Source: Planctomycetota bacterium (lineage in GTDB: Bacteria; Planctomycetota; UBA1135; UBA2386). From it: a DNA stretch of 33,882 nucleotides. Within the stretch, counting starts at the first letter, position 1; each line of letters begins with the position of its first letter. Both the position numbers and the translations under genes were made by a program. The stretch is from the NCBI GenBank assembly GCA_002684655.1, contig NYVR01000088.1:1-33882 (forward strand), in the 5' to 3' direction. Below, piece by piece: positions 25,117 through 32,546 of the stretch. Under the pieces are notes generated by a model. That model ran no database searches. It had not been told where the DNA came from and was given only the letters and a program-made list of their open reading frames with translations.

Positions 25117-27915
25117 TCACTTGGTGTCGCCGAGCGTGCGCTTGATGAACTCGATCTCGACGAACTCCATGGTGTCGCCTTCCTTGATGTCTTGGTAGTT
25201 CTCGAGCGTCATGCCGCACTCGAACCCGGACTTGACCTCTTTGGCGTCTTCGTCGATGCGCCTCAAGCTGGCGAGCTTGCCGTTGTAGACGACCTTGCCG
25301 TCGCGGGCGAGGCGCGTGATGCAACCGCGCTTGGCGACGCCATCGCGGACCAAGCAGCCGGCGATCGTGCCGAACTTCGAGGACTTGAAGATCGCGCGGA
25401 CCTCGGCGTGGCCGATGACCTTCTGGACCTCCTCGGGGGCGAGGACGCCTTCCATGGCGTCCTTGACCTGGTCGATCAACTCGTAGATCACCGTGTAGTA
25501 GCGGATGTCCACACCCTCTTCGTCGGCCAGCTGGCGGACGTTCGCGTCGGCGATGGTGTTGAAGCCCACGATCACCGCGCCCGACGTGGCTGCGAGGTCG
25601 ACGTCGGCCTTGTTGATGCCGCCGAGGCCGGAGTGCACCACGTTGACCCGCACCTCGCTCGTCGCGAGGTCGTCAAGCGACTTCCGAACGGGCTCCAGGG
25701 AGCCCATTGCGTCTGCCTTGAGGATGATTTTGATCTCCTTGATGTCTTTCTCGGCGAGCTTGGCCGACAGGGTCTCAAGGGTCACGGCCGAGCGCTCGGC
25801 GCGTGACATCTCGCGTTCGCGACGCTGGCGCTCCTCGACGACCTCCTTGGCCTTCTTCGCGTTCTCGACTGCGAAGAGCTTGTCGCCTGGGCTCGGCAGG
25901 CGGTCGAGCCCGAAGAGCGTGACGGGGGTGGAGGGGCCGGCTTCCTCGAGGTTTGCGCCGTGGTCATCGATCATCGCGCGCACGCGCGCGAACGACTCGC
26001 CGCAGACGACTTGGTCCTTCAGCCGGAGCGTGCCGTCGCTGACGAGCAGCGTCACGACGACGCCCTGCGCAGACGACTGACGCGCTTCGACGACGACGCC
26101 GCTGCCCGCTGCCTCGGGGCGCGCGTTGAGGTCTAGGAGCTCAGCCTCCAGGTGGATGCGCTCGATGAGGTCGTTGAGACCTTGGCCGGTCTTCGAGGAG
26201 CACTCGACCATGCCGATCTCGCCGCCGAAGTCCTCCGCTTGGAGGCCTTTGATCATCAGCTGCTGCTTGACCTGCATCGGGTTCACGCCAGGGAGGTCGC
26301 ACTTGGTGATCGCGACGACGATCGGGCACTCTGCGGCCTTCGCGTGGCTGATAGCCTCCTCGGTTTGCGGCATGACGCCGTCGTCCGCGGCGACGACCAA
26401 GACGACGACGTCGGTGAGGTCGGCGCCGCGCGCCCGCATCGCCGTGAAGGCGGCGTGGCCGGGGGTGTCGAGGACGACGATGGAGAGGCCGTCGTCGTGG
26501 GTGACCTTGTAGGCGCCGATGTGCTGGGTGATGCCGCCCGCTTCGTGGCCAGCGATGTCGCTCTCGCGCAGCGCGTCCATCAGCGACGTCTTGCCGTGAT
26601 CGACGTGGCCCATGAACGTGACCACAGGCGATCGTTGCGCGGTCTCTTCGGTCTCGCGCTTTTGCACGAGCTGCTCAATCAGCTCGTCCATCGCTTCCTT
26701 GTGCTCGACCACCTTGATGTTGCGGTTGAGCTCCAGCGCGACGAGCTCGACCTCGTCGTTGCTGAGCATCGAGTTGATGTTCTTGCCCATGACCTTGAGC
26801 TTGGTCATGAACGTGAACAGCAGCTGCGGCACCGGGACGCCAAGCGCCGCGGAGAGCCCCTTGACCGACACGGGCTCTTGCACCTCGACGAGCTTGTTGG
26901 GGTCGATGGGCGTGACGACGCGGGACTTGCCCTTGCCGCCGCCGGGGCCGCGGCCGTCGCGGCCGCCACGGCCTGCCGGGCCTCGGCGATGCCCGAGGCC
27001 CATCTGCCGCATGCTGCCTCCGCGCTGCATCTTTTGCAGGGCGGCGCGACGGAGGTCCCGCGGGGCCGCCGGCGCTGAGCGCCGCGTCGCGTCGCGGATC
27101 GTCTCTTGGGGCAGTTCGATGCGGCCGACGACCGTGGCCTTCTTCTTCGGGATGAGCAGCTTGCGGACGGCTTCATCCTGCTCGTCTGTCGGAGCCGCTT
27201 GGGCTTTGGTTGGCTCAGCTGCGGCCGCCGAGGTCTGCTCGGTCGCGGCTGTTTGTTCGGCCGTGACCGCGTCGCTCACGCTGGCGTCTGCTGCTGCTGC
27301 TGCTGCTGCTGCTGTGGCTTCGGCCGGCTCTGCAGGGGCGGGCTCCTCGGGCGTCGCCGTCTCGGCGGCGGGTGCCGTGGTCGTCGGCGCTTCGGCAGCG
27401 TCCTCGGGAGCCTGCTCGGTCGCGGCCTCCTGGGTCGCTGACTCGGCCTGTGCCGGCGCTGTCTCGGGCTCGGTCGCTGCCGCGGGCTGGGGCGCGTCGG
27501 GTTCGACGGATGCCGGCTGCTCTGTCTTGGCGTCTTCTACTACCGACTCGGCAGCCGCCGCGTCGTCGCTACCTGGGAGCGCCTTCTTCTTCAGCGGCGC
27601 CTTCTTGGCGGCCTTTTTGGGCAGCGCCTTCTTTGCCGGGAGCGCGCGCTTCGCAGGAAGCTCTTCGACCTCTTCTGCGACGGCGCTCAACGAGCGCTTC
27701 TTGGGCAGCGCTGCGCTGCCGGCGTCGTCGGAGGCAGGCTTACGCCGCAGCCCTTGGGCAGATAGGCGGGCCTCAACCATCATCAGGTCCGCGTCGTCGA
27801 GCGCGGTCATGTGGGTCTTGACCTTCTCGAAGCCGATCTCGCGCAAGAGCTTCGCCAGTTCGGGACCCTTCATCCCGAATTCTCTGGCTAGTTCGAAGAC
27901 TCGTACTTTTTTCAA
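25117..27915 (-). CDS. infB: translation initiation factor IF-2
   Basis: GTPase that places initiator tRNA on the 30S subunit and promotes subunit joining. It has 932 residues. The N-terminal IF2_N unit (MKKVRVFELAREFGMKG...) is followed by a long low-complexity linker: first Lys/Pro/Ala-rich, then Ala/Glu/Thr/Pro-rich with a polyalanine run, and a Gly/Arg-rich stretch. A second IF2_N ('VQEPVSVKGLSAALGVPV') precedes the G domain: G1 'GHVDHGKTSL' (about 435-444), G3 'DTPGHAAF', G4 'TKCD' (Thr instead of the usual Asn). Domains II-IV follow, ending 'EFVEIEFIKRTLGDTK'. The start is TTG at 27915, backed by AGGAG at 27922-27926 with six-base spacing. Confidence 0.97.
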   Translation of the reverse strand: MKKVRVFELAREFGMKGPELAKLLREIGFEKVKTHMTALDDADLMMVEARLSAQGLRRKPASDDAGSAALPKKRSLSAVAEEVEELPAKRALPAKKALPKKAAKKAPLKKKALPGSDDAAAAESVVEDAKTEQPASVEPDAPQPAAATEPETAPAQAESATQEAATEQAPEDAAEAPTTTAPAAETATPEEPAPAEPAEATAAAAAAAADASVSDAVTAEQTAATEQTSAAAAEPTKAQAAPTDEQDEAVRKLLIPKKKATVVGRIELPQETIRDATRRSAPAAPRDLRRAALQKMQRGGSMRQMGLGHRRGPAGRGGRDGRGPGGGKGKSRVVTPIDPNKLVEVQEPVSVKGLSAALGVPVPQLLFTFMTKLKVMGKNINSMLSNDEVELVALELNRNIKVVEHKEAMDELIEQLVQKRETEETAQRSPVVTFMGHVDHGKTSLMDALRESDIAGHEAGGITQHIGAYKVTHDDGLSIVVLDTPGHAAFTAMRARGADLTDVVVLVVAADDGVMPQTEEAISHAKAAECPIVVAITKCDLPGVNPMQVKQQLMIKGLQAEDFGGEIGMVECSSKTGQGLNDLIERIHLEAELLDLNARPEAAGSGVVVEARQSSAQGVVVTLLVSDGTLRLKDQVVCGESFARVRAMIDDHGANLEEAGPSTPVTLFGLDRLPSPGDKLFAVENAKKAKEVVEERQRREREMSRAERSAVTLETLSAKLAEKDIKEIKIILKADAMGSLEPVRKSLDDLATSEVRVNVVHSGLGGINKADVDLAATSGAVIVGFNTIADANVRQLADEEGVDIRYYTVIYELIDQVKDAMEGVLAPEEVQKVIGHAEVRAIFKSSKFGTIAGCLVRDGVAKRGCITRLARDGKVVYNGKLASLRRIDEDAKEVKSGFECGMTLENYQDIKEGDTMEFVEIEFIKRTLGDTK
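27288..27314 (-). repeat. (CTG)9 trinucleotide tract in infB
   Basis: Nine uninterrupted CTG triplets on the plus strand encode part of a polyalanine run (as CAG read in the GCA frame on the minus strand) in the IF-2 linker. Gain or loss of units would keep the frame, so length may vary between strains. Confidence 0.85.
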
Positions 27916-28011
27916 AAGTTGCTCCTAGGTCAGGGTCGCTGGGCTCAGCGGCCTTGCCTGCTTGGGTTCTTTGCTCTGGCGTGGATCGGAAGTGAGGTCA
28001 GTGGGTGCAGC

Positions 28012-29145
28012 TTACGGCTGCTGCGCTGTCGAGTCGTCGCCGGGCGTCGCGTCTTCTGGGGCGGGTGCGTCGGGTCCGTCCGTCGCGGCTGCCGGATCGG
28101 CGGCGGCGGCTTCGTCCGCGGGCGCGTCAACATCGACGGGTTCGTCCGCGGCGCCGTCGTCGACGGTCGCCGGCCCGCTCTCTTCGACCGCGTCCTCTTC
28201 GGCGACCGACTGCTCAAGCTCAGCTCGGGTCATGATGTCGATGTCCCAGCCGGTGAGCTTGCTCGCCAACCGAACGTTCTGACCCTTGCGCCCGATCGCG
28301 AGCGATTGCTGGTCCTCGCCGACGATAACCAGCGCCTTCTTGACGTCCGGATCGAGCGTGATGTCGCCGACCTCTGCAGGCTTGAGCGCGTTGGCGATCA
28401 GCGTCATCGACTCGTTGTTCCAGCGGATGATGTCGATGCGTTCGCCGTTCAGTTCGTCGATGATCGACTTGATGCGGTTGCCGCGCACGCCGACGCAAGC
28501 GCCGACGCAGTCGACCTTGTCGTCTCCTGAGTCGACCGCGAGCTTGGTGCGGTAGCCAGGTTCTCGTTCAATGCGGCGGATCATGATGGTCCCGTCGGCG
28601 ATCTCAGGGACTTCCAGTTCGAAAAGCGCCCGCACGAGGTCGCGGTGCGTTCGGCTCAGGATCACCTTGACGCGTGGGCCGACCTTCTTGACCTCGTAGA
28701 CCATCGCGCGGATGCGCTCGCCGACGTTGTAGTTCTCGCTGCGGACCTTCTCGGAGCGCGGCAGGATGCCTTCGAGGTTGCGACCCAGGTTGACGATCAC
28801 GGTGTCGCCTTCGAACCGCTGGATGTTGCCGCTGACGATCTCTCCGAGCTTGGCTTCGTATTCCGTGTAGATGACGTCGCGCTCGGCCTCGCGCACGCGC
28901 GAGATGATCGCCTGCTTGACGGACATAGCGAAGATCCGACCTTGCTCCTCCATGGAGACTTCGTAGTTGCAGACGAACTCGCCGGTCTCGCGGTCGAGCA
29001 TGATCTCGACGTCGTCCACGCCATATTTCTTCGCTAGCGCAAGCGACATCGCTTGCTCGATGCCGCTGATCAGCGCTTCCTTGTCGATCTCCTTGTCGCG
29101 GGCGATCGAGTCGATGTAGCGGAGGATTTCTGCGTGGTTGGCCAT
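28012..29145 (-). CDS. nusA: transcription termination/antitermination factor NusA
   Basis: RNA-polymerase-binding elongation factor, 377 residues. N-terminal domain 'MANHAEILRYIDSIARDKEIDKEALI' (about 1-125), S1 domain ('IVSGNIQRFEGDTVIVNLG...EGILPRSE', about 132-200), and KH1/KH2 (about 205-340) with 'CVGACVGVRGNRIKSIIDELNGERIDII' and 'IVGEDQQSLAIGRKGQNVRLASKLTGWDIDI'. The last roughly 45 residues are an acidic Ala/Asp/Pro tail, without the acidic-repeat domains of E. coli. rimP is not upstream and no ylxR lies between nusA and infB (96-base gap). No Shine-Dalgarno is seen at the start; a promoter-like pair lies about 210 bases upstream. Confidence 0.97.
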   Translation of the reverse strand: MANHAEILRYIDSIARDKEIDKEALISGIEQAMSLALAKKYGVDDVEIMLDRETGEFVCNYEVSMEEQGRIFAMSVKQAIISRVREAERDVIYTEYEAKLGEIVSGNIQRFEGDTVIVNLGRNLEGILPRSEKVRSENYNVGERIRAMVYEVKKVGPRVKVILSRTHRDLVRALFELEVPEIADGTIMIRRIEREPGYRTKLAVDSGDDKVDCVGACVGVRGNRIKSIIDELNGERIDIIRWNNESMTLIANALKPAEVGDITLDPDVKKALVIVGEDQQSLAIGRKGQNVRLASKLTGWDIDIMTRAELEQSVAEEDAVEESGPATVDDGAADEPVDVDAPADEAAAADPAAATDGPDAPAPEDATPGDDSTAQQP

Positions 29146-29226
29146 GCCGAAGGAGGCGTGCGTAGGGAGGTCAGGAGAAACGGTTGAGAGAAACGCGAAG
29201 CCCGGCCAGGCGATAGGATCCCTACG

Positions 29227-29247
29227 CCCCGGCCTTCTGGTCCGGGG
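29227..29247 (-). promoter_or_regulatory. hairpin in the presumed nusA leader
   Basis: CCCCGG (29227-29232) and CCGGGG (29242-29247) form a stem around a nine-base loop within the transcribed leader expected from the promoter at 29358-29387. NusA operons are often autoregulated through leader structures, but nothing more specific can be read here. Confidence 0.35.
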
Positions 29248-29357
29248 TTCCCGACGGGCTCGTCGCCAATGAGGAAAAGGATCCTGCCGACTGTCCGGGC
29301 ATGCCGGGTTGCTGTCGTCAGGCTGCAGGCGACTCCAAGGAGCCTCCCGCAGTTCAT

Positions 29358-29387
29358 ATGCTAGCCATCGCCGCCAGCCTGGGTCAA
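29358..29387 (-). promoter_or_regulatory. likely nusA operon promoter
   Basis: On the minus strand TTGACC (29382-29387, five of six to the sigma-70 -35) and TAGCAT (29358-29363, four of six to -10) are separated by 18 bases. Transcription would begin near 29350, giving a leader of roughly 200 bases. Confidence 0.5.
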
Positions 29388-29466
29388 GCTTGGTGTGACG
29401 ATGCCAAAGTTCCTGTCGGTAGGTCGGTTACCGATGGTCTGAGGCTGCTAGGATGACGTTGAAGGC

Positions 29467-29922
29467 ATGTCGCAGCCCACGGCTACATTCCAACTCCGTC
29501 CCTTTGCGCTGAGCGACGCGGACTCCGTCGCCCCCTGGTTGACGGGTCCAGGGTTGTCTCTGCCGCTCGGCAGCACAGCTTGGCCGGAGCGGATCTTGCG
29601 TGACCAGAGGATCTTGGCCCTGGTCGGTTGGGCGGGCGACGAGCGGCTTGGGCTCTTGCGGCTCGACTGCGGGCCGGACGGCGTCGCCGACGTGACGATC
29701 GTCGTCTCGCCGGAGCACCGCCGGAGCGGCTTCGGGCGGCGCATGTTCCACCTGGCGCTCTCTCAGGCAGAGGACGTCGGGATGCACTCGCTGGTGGCGT
29801 ATGTCGACCTCTGCAACTCGCCGGCCTTGGCGTTCTTCGAGAGCGTCGGCTTCGAGGGGCGCGGCGTCAGCGCTGACCGCCTCCGGATGGAGCGCGGCGT
29901 GCATGCTCCAGGGTCGCCGTAG
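29467..29922 (+). CDS. GNAT-family N-acetyltransferase
   Basis: Transfers an acetyl group from acetyl-CoA to an unidentified amine, cytosolic. It has 151 residues. The acetyl-CoA motif A is 'VVSPEHRRSGFGRRM' (about 78-92, matching R/Q-x-x-G-x-G/A), and motif B is 'AYVDLCNSPALAFFESVGFEGRG'. The N-terminus 'FQLRPFALSDADSVAPWL' is the usual first strand and helix. Substrate unknown. It stands alone between divergent nusA and a downstream terminator-like palindrome. TAGGAT lies 12 bases before the ATG. Confidence 0.85.
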   Translation: MSQPTATFQLRPFALSDADSVAPWLTGPGLSLPLGSTAWPERILRDQRILALVGWAGDERLGLLRLDCGPDGVADVTIVVSPEHRRSGFGRRMFHLALSQAEDVGMHSLVAYVDLCNSPALAFFESVGFEGRGVSADRLRMERGVHAPGSP

Positions 29923-29935
29923 CGCCCTTAGACGT

Positions 29936-29965
29936 GCGCGCCGAGCGGCCGCTCGGCCGACGCGC
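29936..29965 (+). terminator. palindromic hairpin after the GNAT gene
   Basis: CCGAGCGGCCGCTCGG (29941-29956) is a perfect 16-base palindrome, flanked by GCGCG (29936-29940) and CGCGC (29961-29965), which can extend the stem. It begins 13 bases after the GNAT stop. No T-tract. Confidence 0.5.
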
Positions 29966-30030
29966 ATGGCGCTCCAACTACTCTTGGCTTGACCGCGCTG
30001 CGCGGGGCTGTCTGCTTCGAGCCTAGAATC

Positions 30031-31431
<1,401 letters not shown>

Positions 31432-31433
31432 TC

Positions 31434-31961
31434 ATGGCGGCGCTGCTGGTCCTGGTGATCGCGGCGTTCTGGGCCTTCGCTGCGACCGCTTGGCTGGGGC
31501 TCCCTGCGAAGATCCCGACGCACTTTGACCTCGGCGGGCACCCCGACGCATGGTCGGAGCCTAGGTTCGTCGCGTGGTTCCTGCTGCCGACGCTGGCGAC
31601 CGGGGTGGCGGCGCTGCTGGGGATCGGGTTGCCGCGCTGGATCATCGGCATGGCCCGCCGCAACTCGGCGCTGCTCAACATGCCGCAGAAGGCGCGCTTC
31701 CAGGCCTTACCTGAGGCGGCGCGCGTGCGCGCGGTCTCCGCGGTGACCGCTGGCCTGCAGCGGGTGGCGCTGCTGGTCGTGGCGCTGTTCGCCTGGGTCC
31801 TCTACGGCACGCATGAGGTCGCGCACGGCCGCTGGGGCGGGCTGCCTCCCGCTGGCCTCCTCGGCGCGTTGGTCCTGCTGGTCGCGCAGTCGCTGTGGCT
31901 CGTCGCCTCGGCGTCGCGTGCGGTGGCTCGCGAGGTCGCCGCAGAGTCCGGTTGCGGGTAG
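31434..31961 (+). CDS. DUF1648 membrane protein
   Basis: Integral membrane protein of 175 residues with about four transmembrane helices (roughly 3-22, 42-62, 108-126 and 138-158). The DUF1648 signature follows helix 1: 'LPAKIPTHFDLGGHPDAWSEPRF' (about 23-45). Such proteins relate to the SdpI immunity/signalling family, but no peptide toxin is nearby. It starts two bases after the asnS stop and is probably cotranscribed. The rhodanese gene follows after 12 bases but has its own TAGGCT hexamer. Confidence 0.8.
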   Translation: MAALLVLVIAAFWAFAATAWLGLPAKIPTHFDLGGHPDAWSEPRFVAWFLLPTLATGVAALLGIGLPRWIIGMARRNSALLNMPQKARFQALPEAARVRAVSAVTAGLQRVALLVVALFAWVLYGTHEVAHGRWGGLPPAGLLGALVLLVAQSLWLVASASRAVAREVAAESGCG

Positions 31962-31964
31962 GCT
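31959..31964 (+). promoter_or_regulatory. putative -10 element of the rhodanese gene
   Basis: TAGGCT lies nine bases before the ATG at 31974, inside the end of the DUF1648 gene. There is no Shine-Dalgarno and no strong -35. Weak on its own. Confidence 0.3.
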
Positions 31965-31973
31965 GCGCGATCC

Positions 31974-32369
31974 ATGCGTATGATCTTCGTGACCGCCGCG
32001 CTGTGCGCGCTGGCTGCTTGCACCGCAGAAGCCGTGACTGATTCCCCTGCCTTTCCGGACATCTCTGTCGACGCCGCCGCCGACCTCGTCGCCGCGGGCG
32101 GCGACGTCGTCGTGCTCGATATCCGCACGCCCGACGAATACGCCGCTGGCCACCTGCCGGGCGCGGTCCTCGTGGACTGCAAGGCGCCCGACTTCGCCGA
32201 CAAGTTGAAGACGCTGGACCCGAGCAAGACCTACGTCATGCATTGAGGCTCGGGCGGCCGGAGCAGCCGTGCGCTGCCCACCTTCCAACAGCTGGGGTTC
32301 GAGGACGTGCAGCACCTGCGCGCCGGCTACAAGGGCTGGGTCCAGGCCGGCAAGCCGATTCACAAGTAG
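31974..32369 (+). CDS. rhodanese-like lipoprotein with selenocysteine at the catalytic position (TGA = Sec91)
   Basis: Predicted envelope-anchored rhodanese-domain protein of 131 residues when TGA at 32244-32246 is read as selenocysteine. The signal sequence ends in a lipobox Leu13-Ala-Ala-Cys16. The domain runs from 'ISVDAAADLVAAGGDVVVLDIRTPDEYAAGHLPGAVLVD' to 'KTYVMH', then TGA, then GSGGRSSRALPTFQQLGFED and 'VQHLRAGYKGWVQAGKPIHK', stop TAG at 32367. The family active-site loop is C-x-x-G-x-R-S; here it is U-G-S-G-G-R-S. The TGA sits precisely at the persulfide-forming cysteine, the coding frame is intact for 40 codons after it, and a hairpin lies just downstream. selA and selD in the same window support recoding. 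A simple nonsense mutation is the alternative, but it would have to hit exactly this codon. Role inferred: selenium- or sulfur-based redox or sulfur transfer outside the cytoplasm. Confidence 0.88.
32252..32279 (+). promoter_or_regulatory. putative bacterial SECIS element of the rhodanese gene
   Basis: GGGCGGC (32252-32258) pairs with GCTGCCC (32273-32279) with one G-U. CGG (32259-32261) / CCG (32267-32269) extends it, leaving loop AGCAG and a three-base bulge. An alternative fold pairs 32254-32258 with 32266-32270 around loop CGGAGCA. The hairpin starts five bases after the TGA and its loop lies about 13-16 bases after it, at the short end of bacterial SECIS spacing. Confidence 0.55.
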
Positions 32370-32386
32370 CCGCGCGACCTCGCGGC
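32369..32386 (+). terminator. hairpin between convergent rhodanese and small membrane-protein genes
   Basis: GCCGCG (32369-32374) pairs with CGCGGC (32381-32386) around CGACCT. It begins at the last base of the rhodanese stop codon and lies just beyond the stop of the minus-strand gene. No T-tract. Confidence 0.5.
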
Positions 32387-32393
32387 GCCTCCG

Positions 32394-32528
32394 CTACGGG
32401 CCAGGATCGCCTTGTTCAGGCTGGGTGAGGATTCGCTTGTAACAGCAAAAGAGGAGCGTGCCGACGGCCCCGATGGAGCCGATCATGAAGACCCAGCCGT
32501 AGGCGTTGAGTTCGGTGTTGCAAAGCAT
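32394..32528 (-). CDS. small membrane protein, possible symporter accessory subunit
   Basis: A 44-codon gene, MLCNTELNAYGWVFMIGSIG then AVGTLLFCCYKRILTQPEQG and DPGP. It has a short polar N-terminus, one transmembrane helix (about residues 10-29), a Cys-Cys-Tyr-Lys-Arg boundary and a Pro/Gly/acid tail. It starts 18 bases after the stop of the sodium symporter gene on the same strand, with GAGAG as a weak ribosome site. Several bacterial NSS transporters are followed by a tiny single-helix partner (MetS with MetP in Corynebacterium). Position and topology fit that role, but I cannot show sequence homology. Confidence 0.7.
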   Translation of the reverse strand: MLCNTELNAYGWVFMIGSIGAVGTLLFCCYKRILTQPEQGDPGP

Positions 32529-32546
32529 GGTTTGAGCTCTCGTTGG

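Larger units (their letters stand above)
29146..29466. other. 321-base divergent intergenic region between nusA and GNAT gene
   Basis: No gene is supported here; the minus-strand frame at 29070-29357 is a Ser/Arg/Thr-rich shadow. The region holds the likely nusA promoter (29358-29387), a long leader with a hairpin at 29227-29247, and a TAGGAT hexamer (29449-29454) that may serve the plus-strand GNAT gene. Confidence 0.6.

Noticed and set aside
26612..27928. Open frame of 438 codons on the plus strand opposite infB
   Set aside because: Ser/Ala/Thr-rich mirror of the low-complexity IF-2 linker.
30024..30030. TAGAAT directly before the asnS ATG as a leaderless promoter
   Set aside because: Only one base separates it from the ATG, too close for transcription to include the start codon, and there is no -35.
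31974..32246. Reading the rhodanese gene as a 90-residue protein or as a pseudogene
   Set aside because: The frame and family motifs continue perfectly after the TGA, the TGA is at the catalytic cysteine, and selA/selD are present; recoding is the simpler explanation.
32243..32428. Separate plus-strand frame beginning near the rhodanese TGA
   Set aside because: It is out of frame with the conserved rhodanese C-terminus, which is read in the original frame through the TGA.
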